From Takakia lepidozioides (taxonomy: Eukaryota > Streptophyta > Takakiopsida > Takakiales > Takakiaceae), in contig CM060731.1 in assembly GCA_030704615.1 (NCBI GenBank), positions 54,544,221-54,608,220 on the forward strand: 64,000 nucleotides of DNA. The letters run 5' to 3'. A program made the translations under genes and the position numbers. Below the pieces are notes generated by a model. That model had not been told where the DNA came from and did not search any database. It saw only the letters and a program-made list of their open reading frames with translations. This document shows, one piece after another, positions 1 through 11,694 of this stretch; position 1 is the stretch's first letter; the number at the start of each line of letters is the position of its first letter.

Positions 1-916
1 GTACTTGTAGTTGCCAAAGCCTCTCTTGGTGGAGGCCAGTCAGTCTGGGATTTTGGGCTGGGATATTCTGCAGGATCAGCACTGCAGATGGATTTTGGTG
101 TGGGGGTGTTGATGTTTTGATTTCTTGTATTTGGATCCCCCCCAACACCTGCATGCTTGACTGTGCGCCATGTTGGTTTTGTGTGGGCGCTTGCTTTCAT
201 AGGAATTAGGCCGGATTTGATCACCGGTCAATCCTAGAGTATGCTGTCGGTGGTGAGGCTGGAGTGATGACCAGCAAGACCACCAATGTTTCTTCTATGG
301 TGAGACTGGGTTGATGACTCTACACTAGTTGAGGGTGGAGGTGAATGTGGTATGAACCGAACACCTCGTCTTGTGAACTCACTCTCACTGCTACTGTCTG
401 TAGCCGTACTCCCCTCAAAATCCTTGGGTAACTCCGTGATGACACTCATAACCCGCACCTCCCCCACGTGACACTATAAGGCTCTAGTACTAATTCTAAT
501 AGTGACACGGGTGAGCACCTGTTGCGGATTAAGGGTCATATCCCAGTGGCTAAGGGCATATGCACCTGCATCCACCGCAAGAACTCATATGGTTGGCTGG
601 TCATCAACCCAGCCTCACATAGAAGAAACACTGGTGGTCCTGCTGGTCATCACTCCAGCCTCACCACCGACAGCATACTCTAGGATTGACTGGTGATCAA
701 ATCCGGCCTAATCCCTATGAAAGCAAGCGCCCACACAAAACCAACATGGCGCACAGTCAAGCATGCAGGTGTGGGGGGGATCCAAACACAAGAAACCAAA
801 ACATCAACACCCCCACACCAGAATCCCTCCACAGTGCTGCTCTTGCATAATACCCTAGCCCAAAAACCCCGGACTGATTGGCCTCCACCAAGAAAGGCTT
901 TGGCAACTACAAGTAC
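1..916. repeat. Large inverted repeat, arms of at least 316 bp
   Basis: The segment 1-317 reads as the reverse complement of 601-916 at roughly 90% identity by hand alignment. About 283 bp of single-copy spacer lies between the arms. The left arm runs into the window edge, so its true length is unknown. The right arm stops within a few bases of 916, where the sequence becomes an unrelated AT-richer stretch that leads to the Copia fragment on the minus strand. The structure could be the long terminal inverted repeats of a foldback or MULE-type element, or an inverted duplication of a retrotransposon segment. A short minus-strand open frame at 234-467 spans spacer and arm and resembles no family I know. 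Confidence 0.8.
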
Positions 917-1108
917 AAAGTAATGAAAATAGTAAAGAGAGCAACGGGAAGAATAGAGGCCCGACCAAGCAAGATCTAACCCTGATCTATGCTATAAACT
1001 GCCAAACTTCTCTCAAAGTGCCTCGCTCTGCATGATGGTAAGGTGTAGGAGGTATATCTATGTCCAGAAACCTGCCACTAACCTTATCCCAAGCTACAGT
1101 AGCTCGCT

Positions 1109-2829
1109 CTAACCAACCCTCCTCCTCTCTCTGCTAGGTAGAGACAAAGCTTTAACAGTTTCAAGCTTCGTCTTCAAGCATTCGATAACCCTGAACCCAG
1201 TGCTATCGTCCTTGAACAGAGCAAAATATAACGCCCCGCCGATTGAAATAGTAGACATTGGTCCACATAAATCTGTGTGAACGAGATCTCCTGGTACTTT
1301 CGAACACTCCCTGTGCTCATCATGAGGAAACACATGGCAATGTTGCTTCCCATACGCACAGCCAGGGCACAAATTCATCTCTCTTTGAGTGATCACCATG
1401 CCGTCAACTAATCCTTGCGCCGCCATCTGTTGGACCGTTGCATATAAGTTGGTGTGAGAGAAGCGGCGATGCCAGATCTCGAGCGACTGCCTGCCTTCAG
1501 CTAGAGTTGGTACACCAAAGGATGTAGCAGACGTCATAGCAAGAGCCACGGGTTCCAGCTTATAGTGTACAACCTCAATAAGGAGCCGATACATGCGATC
1601 TTGAATCACCCCGGACATTACAGTTTTGCCCTGCTCCAGCAGGTGGCAACCAGTATCTGTGTGTAATGTAAAGATCTGTCTCTGTGCAGCGACGTATGAT
1701 GAGAAAAGATTGCGTCCCAAATTAGGTACATGCAAGACATCTTTCAAGACCCCAAAGGTAAACCCCTCCGCTTGCTGGATCCTCATCACAATATCACCAA
1801 TGCAATCTGCTTGAAGTTTCACGCCTCCAATACCCTCAACAGGGCGATCAGTACTAGGAAGTTCACGATATGTGGAGAAAAAATACCGATTCTCTGACAT
1901 GTGTTTCGTGCATCCATTGTCAATGTACCAACACGACGGTTGGTATGAATCTTCCCCAATAAACGCCATGTAAGCCTTCAGGTTGCTGATCTTGCTTGAG
2001 CTGCTCTGCTCACTAGCGGTCTTGCGCTTCGACTCTTGGTGCTTCCGTTGCTCCTCTTCCGTGGCCGTGCATTCGCGACCCCAGTGCCCGTTCTTGCCAC
2101 ACTTCCAGCATTCGGTGATTTTCTTGCGATCAAGAATCTCCTTCCTTCTTGCCGCACATTGCTCAAGGGTGTACTCTGTCGAGTTCTTCCCTTTCGTTGT
2201 AGCAGCGTATGCCTGGGTTGAGGCAATGGTGGCATCTGACCGTGTCTTGAGAGTCCCTTCCGTCTAAACGAGCTGTAAGGTGAGGTTTGTCAGGGTCTTG
2301 GAGGCAGCCGGTTGCATGCGCCATGTAGGAATCATGTTGTCAAACGCTCTTGAAAGGTTGCAGAGAATCTTGGACACTATGGTCTGCTCATTGAAGGTAG
2401 TGTCCCGCGACTAGCCAGCTGAGACACATTGAGCTCTATCTTGCCAAGAAAATCAGCAATACTCTCCCCTTCAACCATGGCACACTTGTAAAACTCCTGC
2501 TGCAATGTGTGTACATTCTCTGAGGCATTCTGCTCATGAATTAGCTTCAACTTGTCCCAGATCTCCTTAGAGGTGGTACAAGAAACTATGTGCTTGAGCA
2601 TGGGCTCATCCAATGCTTGGCAGAGAAGGCTAAAAGCTTGGCTGTCTCGCTTAACCCAATTTGACCAAACTGCAGCGGAAGCAGTTTCCTCTGGTTTGGA
2701 CGAGGCACCATCAACGATGTCTATAAGCTCCTTGCCAAGAAGAATGGCTCGCATCTGGAATTTCCAAAAATGGAAATTAGGCCCCCTAAAATGGGCTATG
2801 CTACCAAGATCGCGAGTGTTGTCAGCCAT
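1109..2829 (-). pseudogene. Ty1/Copia gag-protease-integrase fragment, decayed
   Basis: A broken Copia polyprotein on the minus strand. The gag part (2829 to about 2400) starts MADNTRDLGSIAHF and has a UBN2-type retrotransposon gag domain. The frame then shifts near 2400 and meets an in-frame TAG near 2262. After that comes a zinc knuckle (CWKCGKNGHWGREC, about 2070-2115). Next is the protease region (WYIDNGCTKHM, where Copia proteases usually have DSGAS, so the catalytic Asp of the DSG triad is Asn-like here). It continues into the GAG-pre-integrase domain (LEIWHRRFSHTN) and the start of the integrase (HTDLCGPM). Homology ends at about 1140; reverse transcriptase and RNase H are absent. No LTR or primer-binding site was found on either side. 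It is a relic, probably truncated by deletion or by whatever created the inverted repeat at 1-916. Confidence 0.85.
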
Positions 2830-2871
2830 GGCGGCTGGACATGAACTGCAGCAGGGCATACAGATTCCTTA

Positions 2872-4092
2872 GTGCACGGCCAAACGGCTAGCAAGAAGGA
2901 CCATTTTTTTTTTTTTTTTTAAAAAATGACCAATACGACGATAGGCTCACGCAAGATCCCGCAATAAAGAAAGTAAAAACAAAGAAAAACAAGATGAGCT
3001 ACACCATGTTTGCCACAACAAAGATTGGTGATGGGCTGATGCAAGAACCCACAGACTCAAAAGAAATAGACTATAAGCAGAGTGGTATACTTAGTAGGCT
3101 CATGCACGAGCCGCAGACGTAGCAAGAAAAGATGCTACTGTAGACAAATACCGAGAAAGACACACGTACTACAAATAAAATATGCTTCTGACATAGAGTG
3201 CACAACCTTAACTAAAGCAAATGAGCCCATAACCTAATGGATGATATCCACTGTGTTACAAGATAAACTAGACTGATCTTTATCACTTTGCTCACACAAG
3301 TAGCTAGACTGCTTCATACACACTTCACCATCGCTTTGCAAGCAACCAGAATACAAGATTTGCTATTCTATCAGCTATCAGCCATCAGTCATCAGCCATC
3401 AGTGTGACGTGGATGTGGAAACGGCGGCCACGTGGCATATTTTTTCCCGGGCTGCCCGTAATTGTATGTTTGGATTTGTGAGAAACAATAATGAAAAATG
3501 ACACGGGATTCTACTGACACGCCACCTTTGGCTGCCGAAGGTGGAGGCTAAGCGGGAGAACATAAAGGTAAAAACGAAATAAATGGATGTCAGAAAAAAA
3601 AAAAAAAAAAAAACCAACATGAGATATAGACTTCTAACGTGGAAGAATTCTGCATGTTTTTGAGCCATTTTAATCTCTAGCTTGGATTATCGTATGCTAC
3701 GGAAATGTCCACGGATACTGGTGAAAAAAATATATATTTGTTGGACCTAAGTTGAACGAAGGTGGCTCTTCTGTCCTTGTATAAGGTACTTTTCGTTTTT
3801 TGGAATGTGATCTTATATTCAATTTCAAACTCTAAAATTTACTTTTTTCGGGCAGGTTCGTTGGGCAGATTGAAATGTTATTGTTCACCTTCGTTGACCT
3901 TCGTCACTGATGGAATTGCGTTGGTAACTGACAGAATATGAGCTCTCCCAGAATACATATATTATACCATAGATATGTTGAGTTACAACTCTGTACCAAA
4001 CCAGGCTAGGTACAGAGCATACTTAAGCTCTCAGACACACACAGACATGTAGTGCTACCATAACTACGAAGGAGCAACCTTACACACACAAC
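2872..4092. other. Non-coding stretch, no gene recognised
   Basis: There is no convincing coding sequence here. It holds a T18 tract at about 2905-2922, an A-rich tract of about 19 at 3595-3613, and a short ATCAGCC-type tandem repeat at about 3371-3403. Part of it may be the untranslated leader or old LTR of the Copia relic to its left, but no TG...CA ends or primer-binding site could be located. Confidence 0.5.
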
Positions 4093-4095
4093 TTA
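4093..4095. repeat. TTA target-site duplication, left copy
   Basis: TTA immediately left of GGCCCCCGCCGCACTGG. The same trinucleotide follows the other terminus at 17039-17041. Three-base TTA/TAA duplications are the hallmark of PIF/Harbinger-Tourist insertion. Three bases alone are weak evidence; the shared subterminal motifs carry most of the weight. Confidence 0.55.
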
Positions 4096-5504
4096 GGCCC
4101 CCGCCGCACTGGTGGCTAACTAGCCACTGCTAGCCACTGTTAGTTAGCCACTGTTAAGCAGTGGTTAGTTAGCCCGGGATAATGTGCAGCCGCACTTATG
4201 GCTAAAAGTTAGCAATAGCTAGCGAAGGTTATCCCGCGAACTGCCCGCCGAGCGCCGTTGGAGCTGCCCGTAGAGGCAGCGAGGACGCCATAGCTGCGAG
4301 CTCGAAACATGTGGACCTCTTGTTTATGAGGACAAAAAATTACATGAGGTTGTATTGCATGAAAATCAACTACTGCGATCATTCAGGTGTGTGAAACTGA
4401 ACTGCTGCGTTTTTTACAATTGAACTTATCGATCGATATTTCTAGATTGGACTTCAAAGCTGCAGTGTCACGAGTACTGTCAGTTAGACCATCCACTCAC
4501 CTCCCACTCAGTCCATTCTTTTGTGGAACGTGGACTTTACATAAGTGCTCGAAGTCGGGAGTTGACCGACAGGCCCTCTTGTATCTCGGCCTTGATGATC
4601 CATGGACACGTTCTTAAGAATATCAGTAACTGGGAGACTAGTGTGTTCGTAGACGCACGATTGTGGTCTTTTAATTCTCTCTTTCTCTGTATATATATAG
4701 ATCCTGTTCAAGAATGCACATGTCTCCCTAGCTTGCAATATCATGCAGGCCAGTGACAATACTGTTTGACCGCCTGCCGCACGTCCATTTCTACCAATGG
4801 GATTGACATGATTTCCCATCGGCTGCTCATTGGCTGGCTTGCACAGAGAGACCGACAGGCCGCTCACAAGACGCCAGTAGGGCGGGAGACAGTGAGCCCA
4901 GAAAATTATTCGTAGTGCGGAGTAAGTTGGTTGCCAAAATCCACAAGGAATGCATCATTGATAAGGTTCTTCTAAGTGACCAGTCTGGACCTCTATCAGA
5001 GAAGGCGCAGGTCGACGCCTTGAATCGTGTGCTAAGTACTGTGCTGCGTGGGCATTACAAAATGTTAATGCACTACTCCACTTAAGCCCGATAATCTAAG
5101 GGGTCACAGAAATATCACACCCTCGTCGATTTCCTCCTAACATTTGGGAAACTATAGATGTGGGCCTGCATGTGCATGCATAAGACTAGATATAACTGCA
5201 ACATGTGGGTTCTATTATAGCCCATTGTACTAGAACTAACGCAGACAAACTGTCCACTCCCTTAAGAGCTAGAAGTTAACTGGATTGAAAAATTCTCCAT
5301 GTATGTCAAGGTTTATCTGCAAGCGAGGCGTGGCTTCTTGACCCATCTCTAGGTCCTACGGGTGATCTTGGTGAGGGACTGCATGGCCGAGTTTTCATTT
5401 TACTGTCAAGCCCGCTAAAATGGGTCAGCCTCAATCTTGGTAACATGCTCAAGATGCACTTGAGTGTAATTGATTCTTCAGTCATTTGTACCAATCTGGA
5501 CAGG

Positions 5505-5509
5505 CAGAT
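5505..5509. repeat. CAGAT target-site duplication, left
   Basis: CAGAT directly precedes the 5' LTR and is repeated exactly at 16260-16264, directly after the 3' LTR. A 5-bp duplication is what LTR-retrotransposon integrases make. Confidence 0.95.
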
Positions 5510-6235
5510 TGTCGCGGCCCTTTGCCTTGAGGGCAGGGGGTCGGGACATGTGAGGGGCTGCCCCTGTGGTGGGGGCTGTGGCAACATTAGTTGCGGGGGC
5601 TGAAGCACCCTTGAGTGCCCAAGGCACTCAAGGAGGCGGAGGCGCTCACTAGGTGGAGCCCCGCACACCGGGTTGCGGTGGGGGTGGTTCCACGAGGGGT
5701 GGTGGTAGCTTAGTGGGACTTAGTGGGGGTGGCATAGGACTCACTATGGGGGCGGAGACCTTGTGGTGGGAGTCGTGGGGAGTCTTGGGACTCATCATAG
5801 TCCAATGGGACCGTGGTGGGTGGGCTAAAACTCACTGCGACTCATCACCGGGAATCGAGGGTTTTCGTGGTGGTTCGCCATAAAATGGCATGGTTGTTTG
5901 TGAAACCCCCGCGGATAGGCACAGAAGTATATATAGGGAGTAGTAAACCCAAGAACGGTGCAAGCCCGTTGGTGCCCAAAAACTAGTGAGTAAGCGTGCG
6001 AGCTGGAAAGCGACCAAGGTGTGGGGAGCTATTCCGGACTGCCATCGACCATAGAGAATTTCCACTAGGCCCAAATTGGGAGAGGGTCTTGTGGAGGAGT
6101 AAAGGGGGAGCATTATGTCCCGGTGAGCAGCTGAAGCTCCGAGTTGGCCCGGCGGCCAATTAGGGAGTTAGGCGCACGCATCAAAACGAGTAATTGTGAC
6201 TTGAAGGGGAGCTTATCGAAATGAGGTGCGCAACA
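5510..6235 (+). repeat. 5' LTR of the Gypsy element
   Basis: 726 bp, TGTCGCGG...GCAACA. It carries a TATA box (TATATATAG, 5928-5936). It differs from the 3' LTR at about 34 positions by hand count, nearly all transitions, with no indel (about 4.7% divergence), so the insertion is old. Confidence 0.95.
5928..5936 (+). promoter_or_regulatory. TATA box in Gypsy 5' LTR
   Basis: TATATATAG, conserved at the same place in the 3' LTR (15952-15960). It would mark the U3/R side of the LTR promoter, with transcription starting some 30 bp downstream. Confidence 0.65.
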
Positions 6236-6237
6236 CT

Positions 6238-6249
6238 TGGTATCAGAGC
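6238..6249 (+). promoter_or_regulatory. Primer-binding site, tRNA-iMet
   Basis: TGGTATCAGAGC, the classical plant primer-binding site complementary to the 3' end of initiator tRNA-Met, lies two bases after the 5' LTR. Confidence 0.95.
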
Positions 6250-6290
6250 TTAGAGTTTAGTACGCGATCGTCCTTGGGATCGGCCTCATC

Positions 6291-7367
6291 ATGGGGTCGG
6301 GCAAGCCAAAGCGAAAGCGGAATGGCCCGAAAGATGATGATCCTGGTGAGTCCAATGGGGGCGACGTGTCACCGAAGTGGCCATTTGAGGAAGCGACGCA
6401 TGCTTTTGAAAGCGAGGCCGCTCAAGGACTGGAGGAATTTGAGGAGTCGGAGCCCGAGGAATTCCTGAGAGCTCCAACAGACCAACAGATGCCTCCCATG
6501 CCAGCAGCCTTTTGGGAAGGGTTGTTGGCGCAGTTTGGCGGGACGTTGAAAGACGTGTTGAAGGCGGCTAATGCCACTTCCACTAAGGCAAAGTTTAAGG
6601 TGAAGCCTAAGGAACCCAACACCTTCGAGGGCGTCCAAAATCGGAAGGCACTCAACACCTGGCTCTTGGAGCTAGAGTAGTACTTCCGGGCGGCCATGTT
6701 GAGTGACGAGGATCGGGTGGAAGTGGCTCCCACCTATTTGAGGGGTTATGCTAAAAAATGGTGGCAGAAACGCCTTCACGACCGAGGTCCAAACCCGGAA
6801 ACCTTGAACTGGAGTGGGTTCAAGGAACTGATGAAGAGACAGTTTGTGCCCCTCAACGCGTCCTGGCTCGCCCGGGACAAGATGATGATGAATCTGAAGC
6901 AAACGGATGACATTCGGGGATATGTTCAGGCTTTCAATGTGTTGTTGCTTGAAGTTGCGGACATGGCAGAACCAGAAATGGTTTTCAACTTTGTGGCGGG
7001 ACTGGCCCCATGGGCTAGACGGAAGTTGGAGGAGAAGCCACCTAAGACTTTGAACGAGGCAATTGAGAGGGCTGAATGTTTCTCGGATGTCCCTAGGGGC
7101 GAAAGACAAGGCCGTACGGAGCTGAACCACAAGAAGACCCGGTGGGAGGGTGACTCCTTTCGATCGGAAAAGAAGTGGGATAGGCCACGCGGCGACAATG
7201 GCATGTGGAAATCGAAGGGAGGGCCTTCACACACCAAGACAACACCGGGTGCTCCGAAAGGAAAATCAGGTTTGACGCCTTATGGCGGACAAAAGACGAC
7301 CTTCGATGGAGTGTGCTTCAATTGTGGGGAGCCCTGGCACATGGCCAAGAAGTGTACGAATCCCTAA
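6291..7367 (+). pseudogene. gag: Gypsy gag (one in-frame stop)
   Basis: A capsid/nucleocapsid gene of about 358 codons. It starts at the ATG at 6291, 42 bp after the primer-binding site. The middle has a retrotransposon gag domain (around YLRGYAKKWWQKRL, then a core ending near FVAGLAPWARRKLEE). The C terminus has a CCHC zinc knuckle (CFNCGEPWHMAKKC, CX2CX4HX4C). A TAG at 6678-6680, inside the gag domain, breaks the frame; the same frame continues after it. The acidic N-terminal 100 residues are probably variable linker. The stop at 7365-7367 is followed by a separate pol frame whose ATG is at 7377. Confidence 0.9.
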
Positions 7368-7415
7368 CAATTGAACATGACTCGGGCAACCACGGAGTTG
7401 TCCGAAGCTTCCATC

Positions 7416-7418
7416 AGC
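7416..7418. repeat. AGC target-site duplication of nested CACTA, left
   Basis: AGC just before CACTACAGC; the same AGC follows TGTAGTG at 11215-11217. CACTA transposases make 3-bp duplications, and removing one copy restores the Gypsy reading frame. Confidence 0.9.
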
Positions 7419-7439
7419 CACTACAGCAAATGAGGGGGG

Positions 7440-8500
7440 TTTGCGACGTTAGCCGCGCCTCCACGGCTTGCGCGGTGCTGAGCCTGCGACGCCGAGCCCG
7501 CGGGGTTTTTTTGTGACGCTCCGGCGTCGCAATCGCCCGCTGCAAAACCGTTACGACGCCCACCCGTCGTAAGGTGGCATGAAAGGGGAAAGAGGGCCCT
7601 CGCTGCGCCGGATTTTTTTTTCTTGCGACGCCCCGACGTTGGAAATCCCTATATATATATATATTCTTGGGACGTTGCGACGCCAGGGCGTCGCAACAGC
7701 ATCACCATAGTGGGAGTTTTTTTATTTTTTTTGGGCTTTGTGGCCCTCATTCACAAAAGCGTCGCTGGGGGCGCCCTGCGCAGGGACGCCCAACGTTGCG
7801 ACGTTAGGGGGTCGCAACAGCGTCGCCACAGGAGGTCGCAATGGTGTTGTGGTCAGCTTAGGTCATCACAAAGACGTCGCTTGGGGGCGCCTGGCGGTGG
7901 TGGGGGGGTGCAACAACGGCGACGATGCTGGGGCTGGGGCTGGGGCTGGGCACTAAGGCTGTGGAGGTTGCAACTCCCCGGCGTCACAAGAGAGACCCCC
8001 TTAGATTGAACTTGAAGGCTCTTGAAGGAATTCTTTATATGTGTATATATATATTTAGATTGCTTTTGTGATACATAGATGTAGCGTAGGTGTGTTGGTT
8101 AGTTTGTAGTGTCTTAGAAATGTTATAACGTGGAGGTCTTAAGTCCAAGTATGCATTGCATCTGATATGTAGAACAATGAACATATCGCCATTAGACAGA
8201 ACCGGAATCAATGGTAAATGTCGGAGTCAATGGTCAACACGTTTTTGAAATTCAAATTTCAAATTCAAATTTACCCCCTTAAATTGTGACGTCCGGGCGT
8301 CGCACTTTGCGACCCCCGGATGGTGCTAATTCTGCATTGCAGAGTAGTTTTTTTTTTTCCGACGCCCGGGCGTTGCAAATCGCGTCGGTGTCGCAAATCG
8401 CGGTTTCGTCTATTTGCGACCCCCATTGGTCGCAAATTTGCGATGTTTTTTTGGCGACGCCCTTGCGACGCCCAGACGTCGCAAATTTGGGTTTTCCCCC
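7440..8500. repeat. CACTA subterminal palindromes (GCGACGCC family)
   Basis: Repeated, often palindromic copies of TTGCGACGCC...GGCGTCGCAA, for example around 7623, 7675-7700, 7795-7820, 8284-8310 and 8450-8482. In En/Spm elements such subterminal repeats are the binding sites of the TNPA-type protein. They are CpG-rich, so heavily methylatable. The block is split in two by an AT-rich stretch at about 8000-8280. Confidence 0.75.
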
Positions 8501-8559
8501 CTGCCCAAAAAGGGATGTTTTACGACACTGTAGTGTGAATGCAGGGGAGTGACATTGAA

Positions 8560-11140
8560 ATTTTTGTTCACCGAGATTCTGCATTTCTACAAAAGAGAGG
8601 GCCCTGGTACCAATGTGAAAATAGGTTGAGTTGTCCCTGCAATTTATTCCATACATGTTTTTAGGTTACATCATGGGAACGATGGGGACTATTGGCCAGG
8701 ATGAAATGCTCAATTTTTTTCATACATGCTATGGGCGGAATTCATCCCTGCCTACAGGTTATTTCATGGGCACACTATGCTGATACTTTGCCAGGATGAA
8801 AGTGGCTAAGTCATGACCAGGCGTATTTTCATTCGGAGGATGAATGGATTACATCCATGCTTACTGGATGACTCCCAGGAACGAGGACAAAGGATCCAGT
8901 ACCAAGGATGCAATGAATTTGTGATTAACTCTGTTAATGAAACCTAGCACGTTTTCCGTTCGTGAAAATGGATGACTTTCATCACTGGTGGTTACCCTAG
9001 AAACGCGGGACGAGGAAGACGAAGGGGAAGATGACGGGGGCTCTGAGCACATGTTGCGAACAGTGGAATTGGCAGGGCATTGTGTCAAAGGCGATTGCAT
9101 CTACACTGGGGCATTCTGGCTTGCATTAAGGGAAGTGTTAATGTAGAGGATAAGGGCACAACTTGGTAATCTATGCAGCAAAGGAAGCGGTGCCGCCATC
9201 TTCTTGGTAATGATCAATTTCTGGAGGATATGCTTACAGGGAGATCGGTGTGGCATGCGATGGAGCAATCAGTTAACAGGCGGTGCCGTCGCTGCTATGG
9301 TGAATGGGTAGCTTAGGGCTTGCTGGAGGATAATCGTGCAGGGAACAGCTTGGAAGAGTTGTGCTCAAGCCAGGTGAAGGGAGGCAGTGCTGTCACTAAT
9401 CTTGTGCAACCACCAGAGCCGCCATTGCCTTGATGATCATGATCATGGGAGGATGAGCATGCAAGGGAAACGGCCAGCTACCAGAGAACAGGGAGGTGGG
9501 TTGCTGGCACAATCAATGGAGAGTTAGGATGAAGAGCAGCTCGACATAACGAGCATCTGCCAGACGCGAATGAGGGATTGCTTGTGGATGGTGACTCAGG
9601 TTATCTGTAAATAAGGAGGTAAAGAGTGGAATGTACAGATGCAGGAAGCTTTCAGATGATCATTGTCTTCTTGTTATAAGATCATATCAGATCTTAGGGT
9701 AGATTTGCTTAGACAGTGAGATAGGGTAGTTAGTTGGCAGGCTACAGGGGTGTTGCCATAGGCTGAAGCAGGGCCGTCATGACTTAATGAACGCTGGAAT
9801 CGTCAAATCCAGACGACAAGAGGAGTTAAGGTAGCTGTTGACGGAGATGGTGAGGTGCCATTTGGGCAGGCAGACCCACCGCTTCACCTGGAGTATAGGT
9901 AAGACAGATAAGTTTCGTAGACACGAGGCTTTCTTCTTTTTTGGCACTTAGGAATCGTTGTTGTGAATTTTGGTAGAGACTCTCAAACTGAGAGCGTGAT
10001 GAGGACAGGAAACAGACTTTGAGAAATGGAATGGGGACTCTGGACTTCAAACCAGGATGGGGTGGAGATGAATGGATCTGATGCACATGTCTGTAGGAGT
10101 GTTGAGTGAGGGCAGATGTAGTTCACCCACAGTGACAGAATGCTTGCTGTTTGTTTTGTTTTTGCTCCTTTGGCTTCAGTATCATGAATCTGCATACAAT
10201 GCGGCTCTGGGATTTTGATGATTAGATGTAATGCAATCCAGTGTAGTTGATGTGAGCACTAGTGAGGGTTAGCTGTAACCTCTTTGAAATCAGAAAGAGG
10301 AAGAGGTGGATGGGGCTGCAAACTGACACTGATGTGGAGTTTAGAACTGGTTCAGAGTGGACTCAACATTTGAACTTTGTGGTTCAAATCTGAAAGGGCA
10401 AAAGTGAGCTGTTGGGGTGTTTAGATGCAGATCTGTAGAAGGGTTGGGAACTGACTGACAAACTGGTTGTTGTCCCTGGAGGCAAACAGTGTGAAGGGTC
10501 TGTTTTGGCTGAGAGAAAGACTGATGGAAGAGCTGATCATGTCTTGTGTGACCAAGGTTTGATTCCAAGGCTGGATTCACTGGATACATGGCTGAATGTG
10601 TTTGCATTGCATGTAGATAGGCTATTGGTTGGAAGAAAATGAGGAATTTTACAGCAGGAAGGAGAGAGAAAAGGTTTGGGAAGGGAGATAGCTGCTCAGT
10701 AAAAGGGGTAATGAGGGATGGTCAACTGGGAGATAGAGGAAAAACCATGACATCTGCAGAGAATCACTAGCCTGTAATTCATGGCAGATCTGAGTTGCCT
10801 TTTCTTTATCAGTGATCTCATTACAAAAGGGGTTTCGACGTGTGTTGCTCAAGGGTGATGCCCACATGGGTCGCATTTAGCTCCGTCATAGGGCTGGTTG
10901 TATCACTGAAAACATCACAGCAGCACATTGGTGCTGCAATTGTATAAAGATTGTGTAAATCATGAACAAGAAGGATTCAATCCCCATCCATGTTTTCTCT
11001 TCCGCTGCGGCGTGGATGAGGATTTATGAACTCTGATCATGAATGATAGGAGGGAAACCCATAACCGTGTGCCGCTGGTAAATTGCTAGGTTGTTCTTTT
11101 TATTGGAAGAAGTACAGTTAGAATTACACAGAGGGGGATT
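8560..11140. other. Interior of nested CACTA, no gene recognised
   Basis: About 2.6 kb with only short scattered open frames and no domain I recognise. It could be a captured genomic fragment or the decayed body of the parental element. Nothing here supports a functional call. Confidence 0.5.
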
Positions 11141-11694
11141 TATGCCCCCTTCTTTTCACACTACAACGCCGCGGCGTGGCCGCGGCGACGCAAACCCCCC
11201 CTTTTCATGTAGTGAGCCGCTTGGTGGAGGCAGTGGTCGCCAAGACTTGCAAGGTAGGCAACTACTCTTGTGAGTTGTATCAGGAAACTGGCGCCTTGCG
11301 TAAAGGGAGTCAGTTAATGTTTGTGAGTGGGATAATCTCCGGAACTAACGTGTCATTGTTGGTGGACACAGGAGCGTCGCACTCCTTCATGACACCGGCA
11401 ATGGCACGGAAGCTGGGACTCCCGACAAGTGATGTGGGGGCCTCTATTGAGGTGCGTTCTGCTAAAGGAGAACCACAATTGGCGACGAGGTTGACGTTCA
11501 ATGTTCCTCTTCAGCTCGGGAGTTGGGAGGGACGTGAGCACTTCACCATTTGCGAGATCGATGGAGTGGATATGATTTTGGGGATGACCTTTTTGAGCAG
11601 ATCCGGAGCGGTCATAGATGGCCGCAAGAGAGTGGTCACGCTACCGTGTGGGAATGGTGGCGAAGTTTTACGAGTGTCATAAACGCCCAACCCC

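Larger units (their letters stand above)
7419..11214. mobile_element. Non-autonomous CACTA (En/Spm) element inside Gypsy pol
   Basis: 3796 bp, starting CACTACA and ending TGTAGTG. The imperfect terminal inverted repeats of about 30 bp share CACTACA, then an A-rich part, then GGGGGGTTTGCG. AGC is duplicated on both sides. Palindromic subterminal repeats based on TTGCGACGCC/GGCGTCGCAA fill about 7440-7990, and more lie at 8285-8500 and 11160-11190. No TNP2 or tnpA-type protein is recognisable inside, so it is non-autonomous. The central 8560-11140 is lower in GC and of unknown origin; I recognise no host gene fragment in it. Confidence 0.92.
7377..11682 (+). pseudogene. pol: Gypsy pol, protease part, split by the CACTA element
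   Basis: Pol opens at the ATG at 7377, ten bases after gag ends. After 14 codons the frame is cut by the CACTA element (7419-11214 plus one AGC duplication). Beyond the insertion, from 11218, the same frame resumes and encodes an aspartic protease with the retroviral-type motif LLVDTGASHSFM and, further on, MILGMTFL. A TAA at 11680-11682 stops it in the same frame as the downstream reverse transcriptase, so gag and pol here were separate frames and pol was one continuous frame before decay. Confidence 0.88.

Noticed and set aside
5306-5907. Gly-rich frames in the Gypsy LTRs (about 5653-5883 and 15590-15907)
   Set aside because: Both copies lie in U3 of the LTR and follow from GGTGG-rich promoter DNA; no LTR-encoded protein is known in this family.
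7623-8009. 128-codon frame in the small CACTA
   Set aside because: It consists of translated GCGACGCC subterminal repeats and a GGGGCT run; no protein features.
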